DNA from: Pseudomonas putida
GTDB lineage: Bacteria; Pseudomonadota; Gammaproteobacteria; Pseudomonadales; Pseudomonadaceae
DNA: 64,000 bases
NCBI RefSeq assembly: GCF_028682635.1
Contig: NZ_JANHLK010000007.1
Location: 62,001 to 126,000 of the forward strand
Direction: 5' to 3'
In this document: one piece after another, positions 8,136 through 16,776 of the stretch
Layout: each line of letters opens with the position of its first letter
Position numbering within the stretch: the first letter of the stretch is position 1
Notes under the pieces: model-generated
The model's input: the letters and a program-made list of their open reading frames with translations, nothing else
Told to the model about the DNA's origin: nothing
Databases searched by the model: none
Program-made: the position numbers and the translations under genes

Positions 8136-9464
8136 TCAGGCAGTCACGGGCCGGATCACCGCGAGGGACGCAGCGGGGCTCTTCATCTGTTGACGATAAC
8201 GCGGCAACGCCAGGGCCAGGAATACGCTGGCCAGCGCCAGCATCGACACCGATGAGGCCAGGGCGTAGCGCAACGATTCACTGCCCAGGGTGGGCACGAA
8301 GAAATCGCTGAGCATGCCAACGAAAAGCGGCCCGATACCCACGCCCAGGAGGGTCATGGACATGACGAAAATCGCCGTGGCCTGGGCCAGGCGTGTCGCC
8401 GGGAAAAGATGGGTAATGGCGCTCAGGCAGGGTGTTGCCCACCACACGCCAAAGAAGGCGAACGCGCTGTAGAACAGGAACGCCTGCGGCACGGCGATGC
8501 TGCCGATATGGAACGCCGTGCCTTGCGGCCAGAGGAAGTACGCCAGGGCGAACGGGATGCTGATCAACGTGCCCAGCAGCGGCACGCCGATTTGCCAGCC
8601 GACATCGCGCCGTGCCATGCGGTCGGTGAGCATGCCGCAGACCAGCGTACCGATGGCCGCTCCACCGCCGCCTACCACGCCGACCAGGAATCCGGCCTGT
8701 TGCATGTTCAGACCGTGGGAACGGATCAGGAAGCTCGGGCTCCAGGTACCGATGGCGTAGCCGGCAATCGCCGCCGCGCCGCCGGTGAGCACCAGCCACA
8801 GGAACGAGGGCATGCGAAACAGCTCAGTGAGGGTCTTGAGCCAGCCGTCATGTGGCAATGTGGCGCTGCTCAGCGGTACGACTCGCTTGGGCGTACGCAC
8901 AGTCAACAGCAGTAGCAGGCCGAGGAAAATGCCGGGAGCGCCGATCAACAGGAAGGCGTAGCGCCAGCCATGGTGTTGGGCGATCCAGCCGCCCAGCCCC
9001 AGGCCGACAACCGCCCCCAGGCTGGAACCGAGCATCAGGAATGCCAGGGCTGTGGAGCGGCGATTGGCCGGATACAAATCCGAGACCATCGCCACCGATG
9101 GCGCCGTGCCGCCGGCCTCACCCACAGCCACGCCGATCCGCGCCAGCACCAGGGTCAGAAAGTTGCCGGCCATGCCGCAAAGCATGGTCATCAGGCTCCA
9201 GGCGATGCAACTGAAGGCGATCACCGGCTTGCGCCCGATGCGGTCCGACAGGCGTCCCAGCGGGAAGCCGAACACGGTGTAGAACACCGCGAAAGTCACC
9301 CCCGACAGCAAGCCGATGCCGGTATCGGAAATGCCGAACTCGAGTTTGACCGGCTCGATCAGGATCGCCATCAACTGACGGTCGATGTAGTTGAACACAT
9401 AGATGCTGGCGAGCACGAACAGCGCGTAGTGCGTTCGCCATGTGACGGGGGTGGACTGGTTCAC
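8136..9464 (-). CDS. MFS transporter
   Basis: 442-residue inner-membrane major facilitator with about 12 hydrophobic segments. The MFS signature between the second and third segments is visible as GFPLGRLSDRIGRKP (about residues 66-80), and a related loop motif (LTDRMARRD) follows mid-protein. YIDRQLMAIL in the first helix resembles spinster-type and aromatic-acid-type carriers. The GTG start at 9464 fits the family start. A copy of the cluster operator lies 61 bases upstream, facing this gene, so it is probably induced with the pathway and may move a steroid acid or intermediate across the inner membrane. Substrate and direction are inferred only from context. Confidence 0.88.
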   Translation of the reverse strand: MNQSTPVTWRTHYALFVLASIYVFNYIDRQLMAILIEPVKLEFGISDTGIGLLSGVTFAVFYTVFGFPLGRLSDRIGRKPVIAFSCIAWSLMTMLCGMAGNFLTLVLARIGVAVGEAGGTAPSVAMVSDLYPANRRSTALAFLMLGSSLGAVVGLGLGGWIAQHHGWRYAFLLIGAPGIFLGLLLLLTVRTPKRVVPLSSATLPHDGWLKTLTELFRMPSFLWLVLTGGAAAIAGYAIGTWSPSFLIRSHGLNMQQAGFLVGVVGGGGAAIGTLVCGMLTDRMARRDVGWQIGVPLLGTLISIPFALAYFLWPQGTAFHIGSIAVPQAFLFYSAFAFFGVWWATPCLSAITHLFPATRLAQATAIFVMSMTLLGVGIGPLFVGMLSDFFVPTLGSESLRYALASSVSMLALASVFLALALPRYRQQMKSPAASLAVIRPVTA

Positions 9465-9524
9465 TGCGGGTGCTCCCGGTTTTGTTCTAGTTGGCGCGAT
9501 GCTCTACGTGCACCGGGTTTTTTT

Positions 9525-9542
9525 CATCGTCCATTCAGACCA
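9525..9542 (-). promoter_or_regulatory. Cluster operator site 1 (MFS gene)
   Basis: Read leftward: TGGTCTGAATGGACGATG, with core GTC-N6-GAC plus GATG. A GAGCAT hexamer lies 21 bases downstream and the MFS start is 61 bases away. Site 2 faces the other way 42 bases to the right, so the two form a divergent control region. Confidence 0.75.
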
Positions 9543-9584
9543 TTTTCGGCTTTGCAGGCAAGCCGCCGCGCACGTTGGCAAACC

Positions 9585-9602
9585 TAGTCTTGTCGGACGA
9601 TG
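9585..9602 (+). promoter_or_regulatory. Cluster operator site 2 (OYE-ligase-aldolase operon)
   Basis: TAGTCTTGTCGGACGATG, matching the consensus TAGTCYNNNNNGACGATG. AATCATT lies about 21 bases downstream as a possible -10. The first gene starts at 9719. Confidence 0.78.
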
Positions 9603-9718
9603 TTTCGCTCGCGCCCAACGTCAATCATTCAGCCCGTATCCGCTGCCTTGCCAGCGTTTGCCCACGTTGTGGCAAGCCCTGGGACAGCCTGAAAACAATA
9701 AGAAGCTGAGGAATTGAA

Positions 9719-10804
9719 ATGAGCGTCTTGTTCGAGCCGATCGCCCTGGGCGAACTGCAATTGGCCAACCGCATCGTCATGGCCCCCATGACCCGCAGCC
9801 GTGCCCTTGCCGATGCGATACCCGGCGGCGATATGGTCGAATACTACCGCCAGCGGGCCGGTGCCGGCTTGATCGTGGCTGAAGGCACTGCGCCGTCCGC
9901 CAGCGGCCTGGGCTATTGTCGCACCCCGGCCATCTACAGCGACGAGCAGATCGTCGGCTGGCGACGGGTCACCGAGGCGGTGCATGCCGAGGGTGGGCGC
10001 ATCGTTTTGCAGCTGATGCACGTCGGCCGCGCCGCCAGCCGCCACAACAAGCCGGCCGGGGCGGCCACGGTAGCACCTTCGGCATTGCGTGCACGCACCC
10101 AGGTGTTCAGCGACGCTGCCGGGCTGGTGGACACTGACGAGCCACAGGCGCTGACCCTGCAAGGCATCGGTGAGGTCATCGAAGATTACCGCCAGGCTGC
10201 ATTGAATGCGCGCCTGGCCGGCTTCGACGGCGTTGAACTGCACTGCACCAGCGGTTACCTGCCGATGCAGTTCATGTCCTCCGGCAGCAACCAGCGCAGC
10301 GATGTCTACGGCGGCGATGTGACGGGGCGGGTGCGTTTCGCCAAGGACGTGATCGAGGCCATGGCCAGCGCCATCGGCGCCGGCCGTGTCGGTTTTCGCC
10401 TGTGCCCCGGCAACCCCTACAACGACATCGACGACCGCGATCCGGCCGAGACGGCGGCCGCCCTGTGCGAAGCCGTGGCACCGTTGGGCCTGGCGTACCT
10501 GCACATCATGCGCTCGCCCCTGGCCGAGCTCGATGCCTTCGCCCTGGCGCGCCAGCACAGTCCCCATGCCTTGATCCTCAACGATGGTTTCGACGGCCCT
10601 TCGGCCAGTGCCGCTCTCGCGTCGGGCGAGGGGGCTGCCGTGTCGTTTGGTCGTCACTTTATTGCCAACCCCGATCTGGTGGAGCGCTTGCGGCGTGGCC
10701 TGCCGCTGTCGGGTTTCAACCGCAAGACCCTGTACACGCCGGGCCCGGCGGGCTACTCGGATTACAGCACCTATCAAGCCAATGCCCAGGAGGTGGCGCA
10801 ATGA
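9719..10804 (+). CDS. Old yellow enzyme family FMN oxidoreductase with an altered active site
   Basis: 361-residue alkene-reductase-like TIM barrel (NemA/XenB type) expected to bind FMN and reduce an activated C=C with NAD(P)H. The FMN-side MAPMTRSRA block (residues 21-29) and the C-terminal SFGRHFIANPDLVERL block are normal for the family. The substrate-anion-binding pair, usually H-x-x-N or H-x-x-H, is His175-Cys-Thr-Ser178 here (HCTSGYL), so the second ligand is replaced by serine. It is first in the operon behind operator site 2 and its stop overlaps the next start (ATGA). An enone such as a 3-keto-4-ene steroid is a plausible substrate, but this is inference. Confidence 0.85.
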   Translation: MSVLFEPIALGELQLANRIVMAPMTRSRALADAIPGGDMVEYYRQRAGAGLIVAEGTAPSASGLGYCRTPAIYSDEQIVGWRRVTEAVHAEGGRIVLQLMHVGRAASRHNKPAGAATVAPSALRARTQVFSDAAGLVDTDEPQALTLQGIGEVIEDYRQAALNARLAGFDGVELHCTSGYLPMQFMSSGSNQRSDVYGGDVTGRVRFAKDVIEAMASAIGAGRVGFRLCPGNPYNDIDDRDPAETAAALCEAVAPLGLAYLHIMRSPLAELDAFALARQHSPHALILNDGFDGPSASAALASGEGAAVSFGRHFIANPDLVERLRRGLPLSGFNRKTLYTPGPAGYSDYSTYQANAQEVAQ

Positions 10805-12654
10805 ACCTGAATGACTTGAGCCACGGCCTGCCGACACGCGCGGTCCCACGGGAACAGACCCAGGCACTGCTCGACCAGCGCTCGGCCGCCGCCGGGCTGA
10901 TCAAGCCGGGTGATCACTACACCGTGGCCGACCGCCTGGAACAACGGGCGAGCGAGCAGGGTGAGCGCACGTTTCTGATCTACGGCGAGCAGACCCTGAG
11001 CTACGCCGAGGTCGATGCCCGGGCCAACCAGATGGCCCACACCTTTTATGCCAATGGCCTGCGCGCCGGCGATGTCTGCGCCCTGGCCATGGAAAACCGC
11101 CCGGCGTTCTTCTGCACCTGGTTCGGCCTGGTCAAGCTCGGGGTGGTGGTGGCCTTCATCAATACCCAGGTCAACGGCCGTGCGCTGTTGCATGCGTTGC
11201 AAACCACCGACGCCAGGGCGTTGGTGATCGGCGAGGAATGCCTGGCGAATGTGCAGGCCACCGAAGGTTTTCCGGACCTGCCGTGCTGGCTGATTCGCGA
11301 CGCGGAAAATCCCTGGAGCGGCCCGCTGCCCAAGGGCATCGACGGGCATTTCGCTGCACGCCTGGAGAAAGCCCCGCGCACGCCGTTTCCCCGGGATATC
11401 CGCGCGCGCATCGAAGCCCAGGCCGCGATGCTGCTGATCTTTACCTCGGGCACTACCGGCTTGCCCAAGGCTGCGCGCTACAGCCACATGCGCTGGATGT
11501 CCTCGGGCGATGTGATGGAAGTCACCCTGCAAGCCACCTGCAAGGACGTGTTCTATTGCTGCCTGCCGCTGTACCACGGCGCCGCGGCCACCTCGGTGAC
11601 CTCTACCGCGCTGCGCGCAGGTGCCGCCATCGTGGTGCGCCGCAAGTTCAGCGTGCGCGAGTTCTGGAAGGATGTGGCGCGACACCAGATCAGCATCTTC
11701 CAGTACATCGGCGAGATCTGCCGCTATCTGCTCAATCAGCCGGTTCAGGCGGGCGAGCGCGAACACAGCCTGCGCTGCATGCTCGGCGCCGGGCTGTCGC
11801 CGGACTCCTGGCAGCGCTGGCTGGAACGCTTCGGCCCGATCCAGGTGTACGAGGGTTGGGGTGCCACCGAAGCCAATTCGGCACTGATCAACGTCGACAA
11901 CTATTTTGGTTCCTGCGGACGGGTGCCGGACTGGAACAAGACCAACCTGCGGCTGGTGCGTTACGACATTGAAAACGACTGCCATCCACGGGATGAAAAC
12001 GGCTTCTATCAAGTCTGCAAAGTGGGTGAGGTTGGCGAGGCCATGGGCTTTATCGTCGATCACCCAGAGATCGGCGGCGGGCGTTTCGAGGGTTACACCT
12101 CGGCCGAGGCGACCGAGAGCAAGATCCGCCGCAATGTGTTTCGCGAAGGCGATGCCTACTGGAGTTCCGGCGACCTGGTGCGTGAGGACGCCGACGGTTA
12201 CTGCTACTTCGTCGACCGCATCGGCGATACCTATCGCTGGAAAAGCGAAAACGTTTCGACCCTGGAAGTGGCCGACGCCCTGGGCGATCTGGCGGGCCTG
12301 GAGCTGATCAACATCTATGGCGTCCAGGTGCCGGGCCATGAAGGACGCGCCGGCATGGCCGCCGTGCTGATGCAGGCAGGCCAGGTTTTCGATCCCGCCG
12401 CCCTGTACGCCCTCAGTGAAGCGCGCCTGCCGCGTTATGCGGCACCGGTGTTCGTACGGGTCACCCAGGCGGCAGACCTGACGGCCAGCTACAAGCTGCG
12501 CAAGGTCGATCTGCAGCGCCAGGGTTACTGCCCGACTCGATGCAGCGATCCGCTGTTCATCCGCGACGAACAGGCCCGCAGCTATGTGCCCTATTCGCCA
12601 GAAGCCCTGGCTCGTGCCGGCCTGACCCCCTTCGCGGTGGCCGACCATGGCTGA
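10801..12654 (+). CDS. FATP/very-long-chain-type acyl-CoA synthetase
   Basis: 617-residue adenylate-forming ligase of the FATP/ACSVL branch, which also contains steroid side-chain and bile-acid CoA ligases. The AMP/P-loop motif IFTSGTTGLPKAA lies near residue 213, the second motif is VYEGWGATEAN and the FATP signature region is YCYFVDRIGDTYRWKSENVS. The ATG at 10801 overlaps the previous stop as ATGA, which decides the start over a much longer open frame. It would activate a bulky carboxylate (for example a C24 or C22 side chain) to its CoA thioester for the aldolase and hydratase genes later in this operon. The exact substrate is not visible. Confidence 0.9.
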   Translation: MNLNDLSHGLPTRAVPREQTQALLDQRSAAAGLIKPGDHYTVADRLEQRASEQGERTFLIYGEQTLSYAEVDARANQMAHTFYANGLRAGDVCALAMENRPAFFCTWFGLVKLGVVVAFINTQVNGRALLHALQTTDARALVIGEECLANVQATEGFPDLPCWLIRDAENPWSGPLPKGIDGHFAARLEKAPRTPFPRDIRARIEAQAAMLLIFTSGTTGLPKAARYSHMRWMSSGDVMEVTLQATCKDVFYCCLPLYHGAAATSVTSTALRAGAAIVVRRKFSVREFWKDVARHQISIFQYIGEICRYLLNQPVQAGEREHSLRCMLGAGLSPDSWQRWLERFGPIQVYEGWGATEANSALINVDNYFGSCGRVPDWNKTNLRLVRYDIENDCHPRDENGFYQVCKVGEVGEAMGFIVDHPEIGGGRFEGYTSAEATESKIRRNVFREGDAYWSSGDLVREDADGYCYFVDRIGDTYRWKSENVSTLEVADALGDLAGLELINIYGVQVPGHEGRAGMAAVLMQAGQVFDPAALYALSEARLPRYAAPVFVRVTQAADLTASYKLRKVDLQRQGYCPTRCSDPLFIRDEQARSYVPYSPEALARAGLTPFAVADHG

Positions 12655-13732
12655 TCTCGACGCCAACGGTCACGAACTGCGCAGCGGCCTGCGGTACCCC
12701 TGGCCGCAGGCGCCGGACTCCGGGCAGGTGCGTGAAGTGGCGCCGGGCGTGTGGTGGCTGCGCATGCCGCTGCCGTTTCGCCTGGACCACATCAACCTCT
12801 ATCTGCTGCGCCATACCGATGGCTGGGTGGTGGTCGACACCGGCATGAACACCGCGCAAACCCGGGAGGTCTGGGACCGGGTGCTCAGTGAAGTGTGCGG
12901 CGGGCTGCCCGTGCTGGCGGTGGTCTGCACCCACTTTCACTCCGACCATGCCGGGGTCGCCGCCTGGCTCAGCGAACGTTTTCATTGCCCGGTGTACATG
13001 ACCGCCAGCGAGTTCCACTCACTGCATCTCAAGTTTCCCGCCGAACAGCCACCGGGCTGGGATTTCCTCGATTTCTACCGCAAGGCCGGCGTGACCGACG
13101 AGCACAGCAGCGAGATGTTCGCGGTGATGAGCAATGCGCATTTCCTGCCGGCGCCACTCAACCATTACCGCCGTTTGTGCGAGGGCAGCGTCCTGGCTAT
13201 CGGGGGCCGCACCTGGCAGGTGGTCATCGGTCGCGGCCACTCGCCGGAACATGCCTGCCTGTACGCCGCCGATGACGGCTTGCTGATCTCCGGCGACCAG
13301 GTGCTGCCGCGCATTACCTCCACCGTCGGCGTGCATGCCACGGAGCCGTTGGCCAACCCGCTGCGTGACTGGCTCGATTCCATCGAGCACCTGCGCAGTT
13401 TGCCCGACAGCGTGCTGGTGCTGCCGGCGCACGAGCGGCCGTTTTTCAATTTGCATGAGCGCCTGGATCAACTGCATGCCCACCACCAAGGGCATCTGGC
13501 GCAGGTGCTGGCCAACTGTGACGAGCCGCGCACCGTGCTCGAACTGATGGCCGTGTTGTTTCCCAAGCTGTCGGGTCGTTTCGACGAACTGATGGCGCTG
13601 GGCGAAACGTTGGCCCATGCCAACTACCTGGTGGCCGAAGGGTCGCTGGAACGGGAAGAGGACCGGGGGCGATATCGCTTTCGGCGTGCTGTAAGGGGAG
13701 CGTGCGCTGTTACCCCGCTCAAGGTTTTTTGA
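12647..13732 (+). CDS. Metallo-beta-lactamase-fold hydrolase
   Basis: 361-residue MBL-fold protein. The metal-binding motif THFHSDHAG (H-x-H-x-D-H, about residues 88-96) is intact, a later GRGHSPEHACLY block supplies another histidine, and SGDQVLP an aspartate. It overlaps the ligase gene by eight bases. The C-terminal third is a helical region as seen in larger MBL proteins that act on acyl or hydroxyacyl thioesters, so a thioesterase or lactonase role is plausible. An inverted repeat covers its stop codon. Confidence 0.85.
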   Translation: MADLDANGHELRSGLRYPWPQAPDSGQVREVAPGVWWLRMPLPFRLDHINLYLLRHTDGWVVVDTGMNTAQTREVWDRVLSEVCGGLPVLAVVCTHFHSDHAGVAAWLSERFHCPVYMTASEFHSLHLKFPAEQPPGWDFLDFYRKAGVTDEHSSEMFAVMSNAHFLPAPLNHYRRLCEGSVLAIGGRTWQVVIGRGHSPEHACLYAADDGLLISGDQVLPRITSTVGVHATEPLANPLRDWLDSIEHLRSLPDSVLVLPAHERPFFNLHERLDQLHAHHQGHLAQVLANCDEPRTVLELMAVLFPKLSGRFDELMALGETLAHANYLVAEGSLEREEDRGRYRFRRAVRGACAVTPLKVF

Positions 13733-13737
13733 GCGGG
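13714..13737 (+). terminator. Hairpin at the 3' end of the MBL gene
   Basis: CCCGCTCAA and TTGAGCGGG form a nine-bp stem around a short T-containing loop, overlapping the MBL stop codon. No T-run follows, so it may be a partial terminator or an mRNA-stability element between the MBL and DUF1302 genes rather than a full stop. Confidence 0.45.
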
Positions 13738-13799
13738 CAGCACGGCAGCAGTGTTGAACATTCCAGGCAGCCAGCCGGTTGTCATTGAGGAGAGTCAGT

Positions 13800-15467
13800 G
13801 TGATCAACAAGAACAACAATAACTCCACGGTCATCGGTTCGCGTGCGTTTGAGCTCACCAGCCTGGCGGCGGCCATTGCGCTGGTGTCAACACCGGTGTG
13901 GGCGGGCGATACGATCGAGTTCGACAATGGCGCGACCATCGACTGGTCGGTGACCACCAGCTACGGCATCGGTGTGCGCACTGGCAGTCAGAGCGATCGC
14001 TTGCTGACGGTCAACGCCGACGATGCCAACCGCAACTTCGACAGTGGCAGCCTGACCACCAACCGCGTGGGTGCGCTGGCGGAAATGATCCTGCGCAAGG
14101 ACAACTACGGCGCCGTGGTGCGCGGCAGTACCTTCTACGACGACGTCTACCACCGCAAGAACGATAACGACTCGCCTGCCACTGTGAACAAGAACGGCGA
14201 CAACGACGAGTTCACCAGTGACACCCGCTACTACAGTGGCGGCCGCAGCAAACTGCTGGACGTCTATGTGTTCAGCGGCTGGCGCTTTGACAACGACACC
14301 ATGCTCGACGTCAAGGCCGGGCGGCACATCGAATCCTGGGGCGAGAGTCTGTTCTACCCGGGTGTGAACGGCGTACAAAACCCTTCCGACGCGGTAAAAG
14401 CGTCGCAGCCGGGTGTCGAGGTCAAGGAAGTCCTGTTGCCGGTGGGCCAGTTCTCCGGCTCGTTCCGACTGAACCCCCAACTGACCTTCGGTGCCTACGT
14501 GCAATACGAATGGAAGGGCACGGAACTGCCGCCGGTGGGCAGCTACCTGTCGGGAAGCGACGTGGTTGGGCCAGGTCGCGAGTTTATCTACGCCAACGGC
14601 CAGAAGATCGCCTACCGTGGCACCGACAAGCCGAGTGATGGTGGTCAGTGGGGCGTGCAGATGCGCTACCGCCCGGTACCGGCCCTCGAGCTGTCGCTGT
14701 TTCACGTCAACTACCACGACAAGAACCCGGCCACCGCCCTGGTCGGCTACGACCCGCTGCCAGTGGGCGGTGGCCGCAACGCCTTCGTCAGCAATGGTTA
14801 CGAGATCAAGTATTTCGAAGACATCAAGCTGACCGGTATCAGCGCCTCGACCAAGATTGGCGACACCCAGGTCGGCGCCGAATGGTCGTACCGCGACGGG
14901 GCGCCGGTGATGGTCAATACCGGCCTCGGCGCGGTGCCGGCCAAGGGCAAGGGCCAGCAGATGCAGTTGTCGGCGATCCGAATCCTCGGCGATCGCCCGT
15001 GGGCCAGCCAGACCAGCCTGACTGCCGAAATCATCCGCGTGCAGGTCGACAGCGTCGAGTCCACTTCGGCGGCGCCCAACCTGCAAGGCGTCAACCTGTT
15101 ACCTTCCCTGGCACCCCTGGTGGCTCCTTCCGATGACTATACCTACAGCACAGCCGCGGGTTACCGCACCAAGTCTTCAAGTGCCTACACCGTGGGCGCA
15201 TCGTTCAGTTATCCGGGAGTTTTCCAAGGCTGGGATCTGGAAGTCCCCCTCAGCTTCTCCAACGTCTTCAGCGGCTCCACGCCAATGGCCGGAAGCATCT
15301 CCGGCGTCGCCGGCGACCGACGCCTGAGCGCGGGCACGACCTTCAAGTACCTGGGCAACCTGGAACTCGGCTTGAGATACATCGCCTACCTGGGTGAAGC
15401 CGATGCGATCGACCGTCCGTTCGCCGACCGCGACTACGCCACGTTCTCGATGAAATACACCTTCTGA
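13800..15467 (+). CDS. DUF1302 outer-membrane protein
   Basis: 555-residue DUF1302 protein with an N-terminal signal peptide (hydrophobic LTSLAAAIALVSTPVWAG; cleavage probably after VWA) and a C-terminal YTF ending in phenylalanine, as in outer-membrane beta-barrels. The many alternating polar and aromatic strands fit a barrel. The GTG at 13800 is chosen because GAGGAG precedes it; the frame continues seven codons upstream without a binding site. It is a paralogue of the protein at 32808 (shared motifs such as GAVVRGS/FYDDVY and GRH...WGESLF). DUF1302 proteins are common in steroid and hydrophobic-substrate clusters and are thought to help uptake. Located mid-operon. Confidence 0.88.
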   Translation: MINKNNNNSTVIGSRAFELTSLAAAIALVSTPVWAGDTIEFDNGATIDWSVTTSYGIGVRTGSQSDRLLTVNADDANRNFDSGSLTTNRVGALAEMILRKDNYGAVVRGSTFYDDVYHRKNDNDSPATVNKNGDNDEFTSDTRYYSGGRSKLLDVYVFSGWRFDNDTMLDVKAGRHIESWGESLFYPGVNGVQNPSDAVKASQPGVEVKEVLLPVGQFSGSFRLNPQLTFGAYVQYEWKGTELPPVGSYLSGSDVVGPGREFIYANGQKIAYRGTDKPSDGGQWGVQMRYRPVPALELSLFHVNYHDKNPATALVGYDPLPVGGGRNAFVSNGYEIKYFEDIKLTGISASTKIGDTQVGAEWSYRDGAPVMVNTGLGAVPAKGKGQQMQLSAIRILGDRPWASQTSLTAEIIRVQVDSVESTSAAPNLQGVNLLPSLAPLVAPSDDYTYSTAAGYRTKSSSAYTVGASFSYPGVFQGWDLEVPLSFSNVFSGSTPMAGSISGVAGDRRLSAGTTFKYLGNLELGLRYIAYLGEADAIDRPFADRDYATFSMKYTF

Positions 15468-15560
15468 CCGACCACTCAAGCTCCGCGGCGCTCGATGGCG
15501 CCCGGACCTCAAATACAACCTGGAAAAAGCCGCAGCGTAACGCTTCGGCATGGAGGCACT

Positions 15561-16772
15561 ATGGGGCTCAAGGGGCATGCGGCCATTGTTGGCAGCGCAC
15601 AGTACAAACCGGAGAAGTACTCCACCGCACCCAAGATGTTTCACCTTGAACAAGTCGCCGACCTCGCGGCCCAGGCGCTGCGCGATGCCGGGCTCAAGGC
15701 CTCGGACCTCGACGGGCTGGTGATCAACGGCCCGCATTTTCATGAAGCCTCGGTGTTCGTACCGGCTATGGCTGCCGAGTACCTGGGCCTGCGCCTGAAC
15801 TTCGCCGAAGTGGTGGACCTGGGTGGCTGTACCTCGGTGGGCATGGTCTGGCGCGCCGCCGCCGCCATCGAACTGGGGTTGTGCCAGGCCGTGCTGTGCG
15901 TCATCCCCGCGCGCATGGCGCCATTTGGCCCCGACGAGGATCCTGGCTGGATGGCCCGCTCCATGCGCTTTGGTGGGCACAGCACGGCATTCGGTGCGCC
16001 CGAAGCCGAATTCGACCTGCCATACGGGCACATGGGCCAGAACACCGGCTACGCCATGATCGCCCAGCGTTATGCCGCGCAGTACGACTATGACCAGCGG
16101 GCGATGGCCAAGATCGCCGTCGACCAGCGCACCAACGCCCTGGCCAACCCGCAAGCGATGTTCTATGGCCAGCCGTTGACCATTGAGCAGGTGCTGGCCA
16201 GCAAAATGGTCGCCGACCCGTTGCACGTCCTGGAAATCGTCATGCCGGTGGCCGGTGGTGCCGCGCTGATTATCACCAGCAAGGAAGTGGCGGCGAGGGC
16301 GCGCAAGCGTCCGGCGTTCATTACCGGGTTTGGCGAACACCTGGCATTCAAGTCGCCGTCCTATGCCGAGGACATGCTGCACACGCCCATCGGCCCGGCT
16401 TCGCAGCGGGCCTTTGCCATGGCCGGGCTCAAGCCCAAGGACGTCGATGCCGCGCAGATCTACGACTGCTACACCATCACCACGTTGCTCACCCTGGAAG
16501 ATGCCGGTTTCTGCGGCAAGGGCGAGGGTATGGCGTTCGTGCGCGAACACGACCTGACCTGGCGTGGCGATTTCCCGATGAACACCCATGGCGGGCAGCT
16601 CAGTTTCGGCCAGTCGGCCTCCGCCGGTGGCATGAGCCAGGTGATCGAGGCGGTGACGCAGATCGCCGGCACCGCCGGTGAACGCCAACTGGGCCGCTGC
16701 GACAGCGTCTACGTCTCCGGCACCGGTGGCGTGATGAGCGAGCAGGGCGCATTGATACTTCAGGGAGCATAA
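15561..16772 (+). CDS. Thiolase-superfamily protein, probable Ltp2/Sal1-type side-chain aldolase
   Basis: 403-residue thiolase-fold protein of the SCPx/lipid-transfer branch. It has GGCTSVGMVW near residue 90 where thiolases carry the nucleophilic Cys, QIYDCYT (about residues 300-306) and MNTHGGQLSFGQSASAGG near 345. Bacterial members paired with a DUF35 protein (Ltp2 with ChsH2; Sal1 in bile-acid degraders) act as retro-aldolases that cut a steroid side-chain thioester instead of performing thiolysis. The next gene is a DUF35-MaoC fusion starting five bases after this stop, which supports aldolase function. The ATG at 15561 has GGAGG upstream; an in-frame start 22 codons earlier has no such support. 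A true beta-ketothiolase is the alternative. Confidence 0.82.
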   Translation: MGLKGHAAIVGSAQYKPEKYSTAPKMFHLEQVADLAAQALRDAGLKASDLDGLVINGPHFHEASVFVPAMAAEYLGLRLNFAEVVDLGGCTSVGMVWRAAAAIELGLCQAVLCVIPARMAPFGPDEDPGWMARSMRFGGHSTAFGAPEAEFDLPYGHMGQNTGYAMIAQRYAAQYDYDQRAMAKIAVDQRTNALANPQAMFYGQPLTIEQVLASKMVADPLHVLEIVMPVAGGAALIITSKEVAARARKRPAFITGFGEHLAFKSPSYAEDMLHTPIGPASQRAFAMAGLKPKDVDAAQIYDCYTITTLLTLEDAGFCGKGEGMAFVREHDLTWRGDFPMNTHGGQLSFGQSASAGGMSQVIEAVTQIAGTAGERQLGRCDSVYVSGTGGVMSEQGALILQGA

Positions 16773-16776
16773 GCAC

